DNA of 64,000 nucleotides. It comes from CAWDZK01 sp963726615 (GTDB lineage: Bacteria; Actinomycetota; Actinomycetes; JACCUZ01). Each line of letters begins with the position of its first letter. Position 1 is the first letter of the stretch. The notes under the pieces were generated by a model. The model ran no database searches, had not been told where the DNA came from, and saw only the letters and a list, made by a program, of their open reading frames with translations. The stretch covers positions 372,001 through 436,000 of the forward strand of contig CAVSCX010000003.1 in NCBI GenBank assembly GCA_963726615.1, read 5' to 3'. Shown here piece by piece: positions 23,268-31,896 of the stretch. A program made the position numbers and the translations under genes.

Positions 23268-26200
23268 GCGACAAGGCGTCCGCCGTCTCCCGGATCCGCT
23301 TGCCGAGCGCGACCGAGCCCTGCTGCGAAGCCAGCGCGGCGCCACGCGTCAGCAGTTCCAGTGCGAACTCGCGATCGGTGTCGGCGACAAGGCGAGCGTG
23401 CAGCCGACAGGTCTCCGGCAGCCAGAACTGCTCCCCGACCTCCACGCCGAAGGCCGCGGCCTCGGTCAGGGTCTCGACCGCCTCGCCGGTGCGTCCCGCC
23501 AGGGCCAGCCCTTCGCCGAGGAGGCTGAGGAAGTAGCTGGTCCCCAGCCGCGACCCGGTGGCCTGCCAGTCAACCAGCCCGGCGCGCATGACCGCGACGC
23601 CCTCGTCGGGCGAGCCGAGGCGCGCGAGAGCCCAGCCTCGCAGCAGACCCGCCCATCCCCGCCAGAACTCGAACCCCTGCTCGCCCACGAGCTCGGCCGC
23701 CCCCTCTGCCCGGCGCGCCACCTCCTCCGCCTCCCCGTCGAACTGGCGCAGCCACAGGTCGAAACAGGCGGCCAGCGCCACGGTGAACGGGTGCCCGAGC
23801 CGGGTCGCGCCCGCGATCGCCGAGTCGCTCATGACCCGTGCCGCGGCGGCGTCACCGCGCAGCCACTGCACCCACGCCTCGTAGCCCGAGGCGACGATCG
23901 CCGGGTCAGCGACGTCGTTGAGCTCCAGCCCGTGCCGCTCGACGTCGTCGGACAGTCCCCGCGGGTCGATGCCGATCGCCGCGGTGAGGTGCTCGTGGGC
24001 CCGGTCGAGGTCGCTCCCGACATAGACCATGACGCTGCCCACGGCGCGCTGCGCCGCGACGGCGAACGAGGGTCGACCGGATCGCTCGGCCAGGTCGACA
24101 AGCCGGCGCCCGATGCCCAGCGCGACGGCGTACTCGGCCCTGAGCAGGTGCATCCGGAACATCCCGTACAGCGCCTCGAACAACGGCTGCGGGTCACCGA
24201 CGATGTCGCCCAGCTCGTGGGCCCGTCGGTAGACCTCCTCCACCTCGACCGAGCCGTAGCCGCGGGTCGCCATCAGCGGTGCCCCGAGATGCACGAGCAG
24301 GTCCAGCTCGAGCCGGTCACGCTCGCGGTCGGACGGCATCGAGCGAAGCAGCTCCACACCGGTCGTCAGGTGGGCCACGGCCTCGAGGTTCGCCGACTGC
24401 TCGATCGCCCGCAGCCCGGCGGCCAGCCGGAACGGCACGGCCCGATGCGGCAGCCCGGCCTCGGCGAAGTGGTGCGCGAGCACCTCCGGGGGGTGTGCCT
24501 CCATCCCCGGGGCCGCTTCCATGGCCTCCGCGATCGAGCGGTGATGGCCCACCCGCACCGACCTCAGCAGCGTCTCGTAGGCCACCTCCTGCACCAGCGC
24601 GTGCTTGAAGACATAGGTGGAGGCCGCCCCGTCGCCGCGATGCTGCATCAGACCCGAGTCGACCAGCTGCCGCAGGTGCTCCTGCAGCCGGTCCTCCTCC
24701 CCCGACCAGAGCCGCTGCAGCAAGGGGTACGGCACCTCACGCCCGACGGTCGCGGCGAGACGAGCCACGACCGCAGACGGCCCCTGGCCGTCGAGTCGGG
24801 CCATCAGGAGGTCGCGCAAGGTCGACGGGACTGCGCTGCCCGTCTCACCTGGCTCGGCTCCGTCCGTCGGCTCGGGCTCGTCGAGGAGCATCTGCGTGAG
24901 CTCCTCGACGAAGAGCGGGACGCCGTCGGTGCGCTCGACCACGTGACGGCGCAGGGCGTGCGGCTTCGCGCTGCCGGAGATCTGGTCCACCATCCGCTCC
25001 ACCGCCGCCGGGTCCAACCGGCCGAGAGCGAGGGTCAGCTCGGCGCGTGCCGGCCAGTCGGGTGAGGTGCCGGTACGCCGGGTGAGGACTGCCAGCACGC
25101 CGTTTGAGGCGGCGACGTCCAGCAACGCATCGACGACCTCCTGCGAGGTGGGGTCGAGCCACTGGACGTCCTCGACGACCAGGAGCGTCCCGGCGCCGGT
25201 CCGTCCGAGGAGCAGCCGCGTCAGGACCGACAGGGTCCGCTCCTTGAGCAACCCAGGCGCGGTCGGCAGGGGTGGGTAGCGCGCGGGCAGGGACAGCGAG
25301 AGGAGCTGGGCGACGACTGGCACCCCGTCGTCGAGCTCGAGGCCCGAGTCGACGACGAGACGTTCGACCCTGGTGAGCAGCTCGGCCTCGTCGACAGCGT
25401 CGGCCGGGTGCAGGGCCCGCCGGAGCAGGTCCACCACCGGGTGCAGGACGCTGTGCGTGTGCCGAGGTGAGCACCGGATCTCCGCGACCAGCGCACCCTC
25501 CGCACCGACGCGGGAGGCGATCTCGAGCACCAGCCGGCTCTTGCCGATCCCGGGTTCGCCGTCGACAAGGACGACCGAGCCCATTCCGCGACGAGCTGCC
25601 CGCCATGCGCCATCGAGGTGCTCCAGCTCACGGTCCCGGCCCACGAGAGGAGTCAGGCCCCGGCTCTGGTTCACGTCCAGCCGGCTGTGCGCCGCGGTCT
25701 CGCCGACGACGCGGAGCGCCTCGACGACGTGCCCGGCGCCCTTGAGCTCCGGCGTCCCCAGCGAGTCGAGAACGAAGTACCCACGGACCAGGGCGGCCGT
25801 GGTGTCGCCGATCACCACCTCGCCGGGACCGGCAAGGGACTGCAGCCGGGCCGCGATGTTAGGGGTCTCGCCGATGGCGAGCATGTCGGCGGACCCGGGG
25901 TGGCCCCGCTCCCCCGCCGACTGGCCCACGACGACCAGGCCGGTGTGCAGTCCGACCCGGGCAGCCAGGCCGTCCCTGCCGAGCTCGTCGCCCAGCGGCG
26001 CCATCGCCCGGACCACGCCGAGGCCGGCACGCACGGCATCCACCGCGGCGTCCTCCTGCGCGGCCGGGTAGCCGAAGTACGCGAGGATCCCGTCCCCGAG
26101 GTACTGGACGACCGAGCCGCCGTGCGCGCTGATGGTCTCCCCGCAGCGCTCCTGGTAGCGCCGCAGCAGGTGTCGCATGTCCTCGGGGTCCAGGCTGGCG

Positions 26201-26481
26201 GACAGCGCGGTGGAGCCCACCAGGTCGCAGAACATCACCGTGAGGTGGCGACGCTCCGCACCGGGGTCCTCGTCGTCATGGCGGTCGGGTACGGGCGACG
26301 CACCCGCGGCACTGAGCGACCGGCCGCAGCTCTCGCAGAACCTGTTGCCCGGCGGGTTGGGCTGGTCGCAGCCGGGGCAGGGCCTGGCGAGCGGGGCGCC
26401 GCACGCACCGCAGAACGCTGCCCCGCTCGTCCCCTGCCGACCGCAGGAGGGGCAGACAAGGGAGTCGGTCCCCGTGCCCAC
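23161..26481 (-). CDS. Zinc-ribbon / class III adenylate-guanylate cyclase / AAA ATPase / TPR protein
   Basis: A 1106-residue multidomain signalling protein: three zinc-ribbon CxxC pairs (CPSCG, CGACG, CPGC...CESCG, residues 9-54); class III cyclase domain (about 75-250) with metal residues in VMFCDLVGSTAL and YLGDGILAYFG and the Asn/Arg of PNIAARLQ; LVGRDRELEHL; Walker A GEPGIGKSRL near 305; Walker B LLVVEDVQWLD; then a long TPR array to the C-terminus. It probably makes cAMP in response to a protein or ligand signal. GTG 26481 follows TAGCCT by 6 nt, so the mRNA is likely leaderless. The 3' end overlaps the ferritin-like gene by 107 nt. It is the intact relative of the truncated protein at 6860-9529. 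Confidence 0.9.
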   Translation of the reverse strand: MGTGTDSLVCPSCGRQGTSGAAFCGACGAPLARPCPGCDQPNPPGNRFCESCGRSLSAAGASPVPDRHDDEDPGAERRHLTVMFCDLVGSTALSASLDPEDMRHLLRRYQERCGETISAHGGSVVQYLGDGILAYFGYPAAQEDAAVDAVRAGLGVVRAMAPLGDELGRDGLAARVGLHTGLVVVGQSAGERGHPGSADMLAIGETPNIAARLQSLAGPGEVVIGDTTAALVRGYFVLDSLGTPELKGAGHVVEALRVVGETAAHSRLDVNQSRGLTPLVGRDRELEHLDGAWRAARRGMGSVVLVDGEPGIGKSRLVLEIASRVGAEGALVAEIRCSPRHTHSVLHPVVDLLRRALHPADAVDEAELLTRVERLVVDSGLELDDGVPVVAQLLSLSLPARYPPLPTAPGLLKERTLSVLTRLLLGRTGAGTLLVVEDVQWLDPTSQEVVDALLDVAASNGVLAVLTRRTGTSPDWPARAELTLALGRLDPAAVERMVDQISGSAKPHALRRHVVERTDGVPLFVEELTQMLLDEPEPTDGAEPGETGSAVPSTLRDLLMARLDGQGPSAVVARLAATVGREVPYPLLQRLWSGEEDRLQEHLRQLVDSGLMQHRGDGAASTYVFKHALVQEVAYETLLRSVRVGHHRSIAEAMEAAPGMEAHPPEVLAHHFAEAGLPHRAVPFRLAAGLRAIEQSANLEAVAHLTTGVELLRSMPSDRERDRLELDLLVHLGAPLMATRGYGSVEVEEVYRRAHELGDIVGDPQPLFEALYGMFRMHLLRAEYAVALGIGRRLVDLAERSGRPSFAVAAQRAVGSVMVYVGSDLDRAHEHLTAAIGIDPRGLSDDVERHGLELNDVADPAIVASGYEAWVQWLRGDAAAARVMSDSAIAGATRLGHPFTVALAACFDLWLRQFDGEAEEVARRAEGAAELVGEQGFEFWRGWAGLLRGWALARLGSPDEGVAVMRAGLVDWQATGSRLGTSYFLSLLGEGLALAGRTGEAVETLTEAAAFGVEVGEQFWLPETCRLHARLVADTDREFALELLTRGAALASQQGSVALGKRIRETADALSLTGPEVATRSSGPPSARLAPTGRASAPRPATSAGT

Positions 26482-26682
26482 CCCCGCAGGCTAGTGCTCC
26501 AGGCCCCGCGCCGGTGCCCGATCTGCGCGCCTCGAACCTGCCCCTCGGCACCCGTGATCCGGCTGGCAGGGACACGCGTCGACCGCACCCGACCGGCGAT
26601 AGCCAGGCGGCCCCGCCGGCCGGCGTCACCCGGATGGAGCAACGTTGCACCGATACGTTCCGCACCGAACCCGACGAACGTC
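26482..26682. other. Intergenic region without a recognisable gene
   Basis: The divergent gap between the cyclase start (26481) and the GGDEF promoter holds the cyclase -10 box at its left edge. I see no convincing ORF, RNA or repeat in the rest. Confidence 0.5.
26488..26493 (-). promoter_or_regulatory. -10 box of the cyclase/AAA gene, leaderless layout
   Basis: TAGCCT on the minus strand is followed after 6 nt by the GTG at 26481, with no ribosome-binding site. Confidence 0.5.
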
Positions 26683-26711
26683 TTGCCGGGCGGGCGCCGG
26701 GCTCCTAGCCT
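26683..26711 (+). promoter_or_regulatory. Sigma-A-like promoter of the GGDEF gene
   Basis: TTGCCG at 26683-26688, a 17-nt spacer and TAGCCT at 26706-26711 predict a start near 26718 and therefore a leader of about 145 nt before the GTG at 26863. Confidence 0.5.
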
Positions 26712-26717
26712 GCGCGT

Positions 26718-26862
26718 CAGCGACATCCGGACGGATCGGCTCGCCCTGATGGTAAAGACGGGGCAAAGCGCAGTCGATGTAGAGCAGGTGCGGGCCGCCA
26801 GTGGCCGGCGCTCGGGGCCGTCCGAATGGGCTTCTAACGGGGGGACGGAGGTTGACCGCGCC
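26718..26862 (+). promoter_or_regulatory. Long structured leader of the GGDEF gene, possible RNA element
   Basis: GGACGG (26729-26734) can pair with CCGTCC (26818-26823), closing an 83-nt domain that includes GGTAAAGACGGGGCAAAGC and a GC-rich hairpin GGCCGCCAGTGGCC (26793-26806). A purine-rich ribosome-binding site, GGGGGGACGGAGG, follows at the end. The GGGCAAAGC stretch recalls part of the c-di-GMP-I riboswitch, but the rest of that consensus is missing. An alternative reading is an in-frame N-terminal extension from ATG 26749. Confidence 0.3.
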
Positions 26863-28314
26863 GTGAGTGACGTCAGCCTGCCCGCGATGCGGGAGCTGCA
26901 GCGCCTGATCCTGCGACTCAACGCCGGGCCGGACCTGCTCTCGACGCTGCGCGCCGTGGTCGACGGGGTGGTGGAGGGTCTCGGTTTCGCCGTCGCCGTG
27001 GTCAACCTGGTGCAGGACGACGGATCGGTCGACGTCGTCACGGTCGCCGGGCCGCCGGAGGTCAGCGAGACCCTGCTCGGCAGCTGCAGCGACCTCCCCA
27101 CCTGGCAGGATGAGATCGACCGGGCCACTGCCCTGGGCCAGCTGCGCTACCTGCCGTACACCGAGCCGGACACCGGTGCGCTGACCACGTGGGTCCCCGA
27201 CATCCCCGTGAGCGACGACCCGGACGCCTGGCACCCGCTGGACGCGCTGTTCGCGCCGCTGTACAGCGTGTCAGGCACGCTGGTCGGCATCCTGTCCGTC
27301 GACCTACCCACCAGCGGCCGCAAACCCGACGACGTGCAGTGCGCCCTCCTGGAGATGTTCGCCACCCAGGCCGGCATCGCGATCGACAACGCCCGGCTGA
27401 TGACCCGGGTCCGCGCCAGCGAGGAGTCCTTCCGGATCGCCTTCGAGAACGCGCCGATCGGCATGTCGCTGGTCGACTTCACCCCCGGCAACGTCGGTCG
27501 GTTCTTCAAGGTGAACGAGGCGATGTCCAGGATGACCGGGCACAGCAGACGCCATCTCGAGACGCTGTCGATCGCCGACCTGACCCACCCGGCCGACCGG
27601 TCGGTCGACGACGACGTCATCGCCGGCGTTCTCGACGGGACGACCCAGCACTACCAGCTGGAGAAGCGCTACCTGCACGCCGACGGGCACCACGTGTGGG
27701 TGTCGTTGCAGACCTCCGTGGTCCGCGACGACGACGGAAACGCGCTCTACGGCATCAGCCAGTTCGAGGACGTCGGCGACCGCCGGGCCGAGCACCAGGA
27801 GCTCACCCGGCAGGCGCGCATCGACCCGCTCACCGGCTTGGTGAACCGGTCCGCGCTCACCCAGCGGGTGCAGGGTGCCATCGACGCGGCCCGCCGAAGC
27901 GGCCGGATGGGCGCCGTGCTGTTCTGCGACCTGGATGCGTTCAAGCCGGTGAACGACACCCTCGGGCACGGGTTCGGCGACCAGGTCCTGGCGATCGTCG
28001 CGCACCGGCTCGAGTCCCAGGTCCGGACGGGTGACACCACCGCCCGGTTCGGCGGCGACGAGTTCGTGATCGTGGCCGACGACCTCGGCGACGCCGAGAT
28101 GCTCGACCTGGTGGAGCGGCTGCAGACCGCCGTGGCCGCGCCGGTCGACGTCGCCGGCGTCGCCCTGTCGCTCGCGGTGACGGTCGGGCGGGCCCGGATC
28201 ACCGGTGACCCCGACGAGACACCCGACGGACTGATCGCCGGCGCGGACGTCGACATGTACCTCCGCAAGCCCGGCACGCGCCGCGCACCGGCCGAGGAAC
28301 GCTCGGTCGGCTAG
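26863..28314 (+). CDS. GAF-PAS-GGDEF diguanylate cyclase
   Basis: A 483-residue cytoplasmic sensor that makes c-di-GMP from two GTP. The GAF-like domain (about residues 10-180) runs from LQRLILRLNAGPDLLSTLRAVVDG to LEMFATQAGIAIDNARLMTRV. The PAS domain (about 187-310) has FRIAFENAPIGMSLVDF and GISQFEDVGDRRAEHQEL. The GGDEF domain has RIDPLTGLVNRSAL, LFCDLDAFKPVNDTLGHGFGDQVL and the intact active-site motif RFGGDEFVIV near residue 397. No RxxD inhibitory motif was noted upstream of GGDEF. GTG 26863 is chosen for its ribosome-binding site; ATG 26749 is an in-frame alternative that would translate the leader. The TAG overlaps the stop of the opposing small gene. Confidence 0.88.
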   Translation: MSDVSLPAMRELQRLILRLNAGPDLLSTLRAVVDGVVEGLGFAVAVVNLVQDDGSVDVVTVAGPPEVSETLLGSCSDLPTWQDEIDRATALGQLRYLPYTEPDTGALTTWVPDIPVSDDPDAWHPLDALFAPLYSVSGTLVGILSVDLPTSGRKPDDVQCALLEMFATQAGIAIDNARLMTRVRASEESFRIAFENAPIGMSLVDFTPGNVGRFFKVNEAMSRMTGHSRRHLETLSIADLTHPADRSVDDDVIAGVLDGTTQHYQLEKRYLHADGHHVWVSLQTSVVRDDDGNALYGISQFEDVGDRRAEHQELTRQARIDPLTGLVNRSALTQRVQGAIDAARRSGRMGAVLFCDLDAFKPVNDTLGHGFGDQVLAIVAHRLESQVRTGDTTARFGGDEFVIVADDLGDAEMLDLVERLQTAVAAPVDVAGVALSLAVTVGRARITGDPDETPDGLIAGADVDMYLRKPGTRRAPAEERSVG

Positions 28315-28523
28315 ACCGACAGGTGGCGCAGCTGCTCGCGCACCCGGCGTTCGACCAGGATCGGCAGGTACGTCGTGACGCTGGCCGGTAGCAGCCGGTC
28401 CAGGGCCTCGTCGATCAGCCGGTCGACGTCCTGCGGAGCTGCCACGTCGGCGAGCCGGGGTCGCACCGACTCGACGACCTCGAGCCGCTCGACGGAGGGC
28501 TCGACACCGGGGTGGATGGCCAT
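28311..28523 (-). CDS. Small three-helix-bundle domain protein
   Basis: A 70-residue helical protein. VERLEVVESVRPRLADVAAPQDVDRLIDEALDRLLPASVTTYLPILVERRVREQLRHL resembles the small actinobacterial three-helix-bundle dimerisation proteins (pattern: acidic helix, PxxxxxxID helix, FVPxLVERRxR helix). Function is unknown. ATG 28523 gives the expected length; an upstream in-frame start at 28559 adds a Cys-rich, unlikely extension. Its stop overlaps the GGDEF stop on the other strand. Confidence 0.65.
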   Translation of the reverse strand: MAIHPGVEPSVERLEVVESVRPRLADVAAPQDVDRLIDEALDRLLPASVTTYLPILVERRVREQLRHLSV

Positions 28524-28658
28524 GCGCACAGTGCAGCACCCGCAGGCCCGACACGCCATGGGAGCCGGCGGTTCCCCGCGGGCCGTTGGGCGAGTCGTCG
28601 ACCCTCGTTCACCTCTCGTTCACCCGACGCCTGGTCCCAGCAAGGCCGGACCGGCACG

Positions 28659-30830
28659 ATGGACGACGTGAGCACCGCACCGGGGTGGACCGACGACGTC
28701 GAGCCGGAGCCCCCGCGCTACGCCGACGAGAGCGCGGAGGAGATCGAGGACACCGCCGCCGACACCCTGCCCGACACCTCCCGGCTGCCCGCCGACCGGT
28801 TCCTGGACCGCACCGCCAGCTGGCTGGAGTTCAACCACCGGGTGCTCGAGCTGGCCCTGGACGAGGACGTGCCGCTGCTCGACCGGGTGCGCTTCGTCGC
28901 CATCTTCTCGCGCAACCTCGACGAGTTCTTCATGGTCCGGGTGGCCGCGCTGCGCAGCCGGGTCGCTGCCGGGGTCACGACACCAGGGCCCTCCGGCGCC
29001 ACGCCGAGGGAGCGCATCGACCGGGTCGCCCGGATGGCGCACGAGTTCGTCGACACGCAGGCCAACCTGGTCACCCAGCGCCTGCTGCCCGCCATGGCCG
29101 AGACCGGCCTCGCCGTGCTGAGCTGGACCGACCTCGACGACGACGAGCAGAAGCGGCTCGGCGACCTGTTCGCCGAGCGGGTCCACCCGGTGCTCACCCC
29201 GCTCGCGGTCGACCCGGCCCACCCCTTCCCCTACATCTCCGGCCTGTCGCTGAACCTCGCCGTGGTGGTGGCCGACCTGTCCACCGGCGCCGAGCACTTC
29301 GCGCGGGTCAAGGTCCCGCCGCTGCTGCCGCGGCTGGTCCCGGCCGACGACGCCGGGACCCGGCTGGTGCTGCTCGAGGACGTCATCCTCGCCCACCTGG
29401 ACCAGGTGTTCCCCGGCATGGCGGTGACGGAGGCCTCGACGTTCCGCGTCACCCGCAACGAGGACCTGGAGGTCGACACCGACGTCGACAACCTGCTCCA
29501 TGCGCTGGAGCGAGAGCTGGCGCGCCGCCGGTTCGGGGCCCCGGTGCGGCTGGAGGTCGACGCCCGGATGAGCGAGCGGGTCCTCGACCTGCTCGTGCGG
29601 GAGCTCGTCGTCACCGAGGACGAGGTCTACCGCAGCCACGCACCGCTCGACCTGGCGGCGCTGTGGGCCCTGGCCGAGTCCGACGCCCGGCCTGACCTTC
29701 GCGCCCCGTCGTACCCCCCGCGCGTCCACCCGGCGCTGCGGGGCGAGGGCGGTGCCGTGGGCGACGTGCTGGCCGCGCTGCGCACCGGCGACGTGCTGCT
29801 GCAGCACCCGTACGACTCGTTCGCCCACAGCGTGCAGGCGTTCATCGAGCAGGCGGCAGCCGACCCGGCGGTCCTCGCGCTCAAGCTCACGCTGTACCGC
29901 ACGAGCGGTGAGTCGCCGATCGTCGACGCGCTCGTCGACGCCGCCCGCTCCGGCAAGCAGGTGCTCGTCGTCGTCGAGATCAAGGCCCGCTTCGACGAGC
30001 AGGCCAACATCCGCTGGGCCCGGAAGCTGGAACAGGCCGGCTGTCACGTCGTCTACGGCCTGGTCGGGCTCAAGACGCACTGCAAGCTGGCCCTTGTCGT
30101 GCGGTCCGAGCCCGACGGCCGTCTACGTCGCTACGTGCACGTCGGGACCGGCAACTACAACCCCAAGACCGCACGCAGCTACGAGGACCTGGGGCTGCTC
30201 ACCGCCGACCCGGTCGTCGGGGCCGACGTCGCCGACCTGTTCAACCACCTGTCCGGGTACACCCGCCACCGCAGGTACGACACGCTGCTGGTGGCGCCCG
30301 ACGACCTGCGGACGGGGCTGCTCGCCCGGATCGGCCGCGAGACCCGGCGGGCCCGCAAGGGCAAGTCCGCCGGCATCACTCTGAAGGTCAACAGCCTTGT
30401 CGACGAGACCGTCATCGACGCCCTCTACGACGCCTCCCGGGCGGGGGTGCCCGTGGACCTGTGGGTCCGCGGGATGTGCGCGCTGCGGCCCGGCGTACCA
30501 GGGCTGTCCGAGACCATCCGGGTGCGCAGCATCCTCGGCCGCTTCCTCGAGCACTCCCGGATCTTCCGGTTCCACGCCGGCGGCGACGAGGAGGTGCTGA
30601 TCGGCAGCGCCGACCTCATGGACCGCAACCTCGACCGGAGGGTCGAGGCCCTGGTCCGGGTGAGGGACAAGGACAACCGGCGCGCGATCACCGACCTGTT
30701 CGAGCTGGCCTGGAGCGACGACGTCGACCACTGGTCGCTCGGGCCTGACGGCCGGTGGACCCGGACCCCGAGACGGCCGGACCTCGTCGACCTGCAGACC
30801 GTCCTCGTCGACCGTGCCCTGGGCTCCTGA
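28659..30830 (+). CDS. ppk1: Polyphosphate kinase 1
   Basis: A 723-residue enzyme that reversibly polymerises the gamma-phosphate of ATP into polyphosphate. Family hallmarks: N-terminal DRTASWLEFNHRVLELALDEDVPLLDRVRF, IFSRNLDEFFMVRVA, DPAHPFPYISGLSLNL, LHPYDSF-like QHPYDSFAHSV, VEIKARFDEQANIRWARKLEQAG, and VGLKTHCKLALVV with the phosphorylated active-site His, followed by HVGTGNYNPKTAR. About 50 acidic N-terminal residues precede the usual start. The next gene, a MutT1-type protein, begins 2 nt after the stop, the conserved actinobacterial ppk-mutT arrangement. Confidence 0.96.
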   Translation: MDDVSTAPGWTDDVEPEPPRYADESAEEIEDTAADTLPDTSRLPADRFLDRTASWLEFNHRVLELALDEDVPLLDRVRFVAIFSRNLDEFFMVRVAALRSRVAAGVTTPGPSGATPRERIDRVARMAHEFVDTQANLVTQRLLPAMAETGLAVLSWTDLDDDEQKRLGDLFAERVHPVLTPLAVDPAHPFPYISGLSLNLAVVVADLSTGAEHFARVKVPPLLPRLVPADDAGTRLVLLEDVILAHLDQVFPGMAVTEASTFRVTRNEDLEVDTDVDNLLHALERELARRRFGAPVRLEVDARMSERVLDLLVRELVVTEDEVYRSHAPLDLAALWALAESDARPDLRAPSYPPRVHPALRGEGGAVGDVLAALRTGDVLLQHPYDSFAHSVQAFIEQAAADPAVLALKLTLYRTSGESPIVDALVDAARSGKQVLVVVEIKARFDEQANIRWARKLEQAGCHVVYGLVGLKTHCKLALVVRSEPDGRLRRYVHVGTGNYNPKTARSYEDLGLLTADPVVGADVADLFNHLSGYTRHRRYDTLLVAPDDLRTGLLARIGRETRRARKGKSAGITLKVNSLVDETVIDALYDASRAGVPVDLWVRGMCALRPGVPGLSETIRVRSILGRFLEHSRIFRFHAGGDEEVLIGSADLMDRNLDRRVEALVRVRDKDNRRAITDLFELAWSDDVDHWSLGPDGRWTRTPRRPDLVDLQTVLVDRALGS

Positions 30831-30832
30831 CG

Positions 30833-31744
30833 ATGGCGTCGGCGGGCTCCGATGCCGGTGACCGGTGGATCGAGGCCGCGGGCGGCGTCCTGTGGCGCGG
30901 CGACCCCGCCGCGCCCGAGGTCGCCGTCGTGCACCGGCCCCGGTACGGCGACTGGTCGCTGCCCAAGGGCAAGCTCGACCACGGCGAGCACCCCCTCCTC
31001 GGTGCGCTGCGAGAGATCGCGGAGGAGACCGGCGTCACCGCGCGCCCTGGGCGCCGGCTCGGCAGCCTGCGCTACCCGGTCGCGGAGGGCCCGAAGCGGG
31101 TCCGCTACTGGGCCTGCGAGGCGGTGGCCGGCGAGTTCACTGCCAACCGCGAGGTCGACGAGCTGCGCTGGCTGGACGTGCCGGCCGCGCAAGCACTGCT
31201 GTCGCCTACCCACGACCGGGGCGTGCTGGAGCGCTTCGCCGCCGACACCCGCCGGACCCACGCCCTCGCCGTCGTGCGACACGCCTCGGCCGGGGACAGG
31301 AAGGGCTGGACCGGGTCGGACCCGTCCCGTCCCCTCGACCTCGCCGGGCGCGGCCGGGCGGTCGCCGTGGCGAGCCTGCTGCAGGCCTACGCCGTACGCC
31401 GGCTCGCTGCCGCCGCGGTGCTGCGCTGCCGCGAGACCCTCCACCCGTTCGCCCGCTCGGCCGGCCTGACGGTCACCGAGCTGCCAGCGACCACGGCCGG
31501 GGCCTTCGAACGTGACCCTGCCGCCGGGGTGCAGGCACTCGCCGACCTTGCCGACGGGCCGACGCCGGCCGCCTGGTGCGGTCAGCGGGAGGTGATCGCC
31601 GATCTCACGGCCGCGCTGTGCGGCCGGCTCGGGGCCCAGGTCGACCCGGACGGGCTCGGCGACCTGCGCAAGGGCGCCCTGCTGGTCCTGCACCTGGCGG
31701 ACGCGGACGGGACGCTGGTGGCGCTGGAGCGCCTCCCCGGCTGA
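30833..31744 (+). CDS. mutT1: NUDIX hydrolase fused to histidine phosphatase (MutT1-like)
   Basis: A 303-residue two-domain protein. The NUDIX domain (residues about 12-135) has the box GKLDHGEHPLLGALREIAEETGV. The histidine-phosphatase domain (about 145-300) opens with AVVRHASAG. Mycobacterial MutT1 of the same layout hydrolyses 8-oxo-(d)GTP and diadenosine polyphosphates, sanitising nucleotide pools. Coupling to ppk suggests co-regulation of polyphosphate and nucleotide pool control. Two strong hairpins follow the stop. Confidence 0.88.
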   Translation: MASAGSDAGDRWIEAAGGVLWRGDPAAPEVAVVHRPRYGDWSLPKGKLDHGEHPLLGALREIAEETGVTARPGRRLGSLRYPVAEGPKRVRYWACEAVAGEFTANREVDELRWLDVPAAQALLSPTHDRGVLERFAADTRRTHALAVVRHASAGDRKGWTGSDPSRPLDLAGRGRAVAVASLLQAYAVRRLAAAAVLRCRETLHPFARSAGLTVTELPATTAGAFERDPAAGVQALADLADGPTPAAWCGQREVIADLTAALCGRLGAQVDPDGLGDLRKGALLVLHLADADGTLVALERLPG

Positions 31745-31796
31745 GCCCCTCCGACCTCCGCCGGTCGCTGCCTGGGGAGCGCGCCGGGAACAGGGT

Positions 31797-31832
31797 GGGA
31801 CCCCGGAGCCGGGGGGGTGGCTCCGGGGTCCC
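31797..31832. terminator. Perfect 14-bp-stem hairpin, bidirectional terminator
   Basis: GGGACCCCGGAGCC pairs perfectly with GGCTCCGGGGTCCC across an 8-nt G-rich loop. It lies 52 nt after the mutT1 stop and before the convergent NlpC/P60 gene. Confidence 0.8.
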
Positions 31833-31833
31833 G

Positions 31834-31866
31834 GTACAGGCCGGCGGGGGGGAGGCTGGCCTGTAC
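31834..31866. terminator. Second tandem hairpin (12-bp stem)
   Basis: GTACAGGCCGGC pairs with GCTGGCCTGTAC with one G-U wobble and a 9-nt G-rich loop. It starts one base after the first hairpin and lies 30 nt beyond the stop of the NlpC/P60 gene on the minus strand, so each gene faces its own nearest hairpin. Confidence 0.75.
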
Positions 31867-31896
31867 GGCAGGGGGCGCCGCGCGCTCGGGCGAGAC

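Noticed and set aside
26728..26824. c-di-GMP-I (GEMM) riboswitch in the GGDEF leader
   Set aside because: Only a GGGCAAAGC-like fragment agrees; the GACGCAAAGCC block, the tetraloop/receptor pair and the 3' GGTAGCCGGG block are absent. Kept only as an unclassified structured leader.
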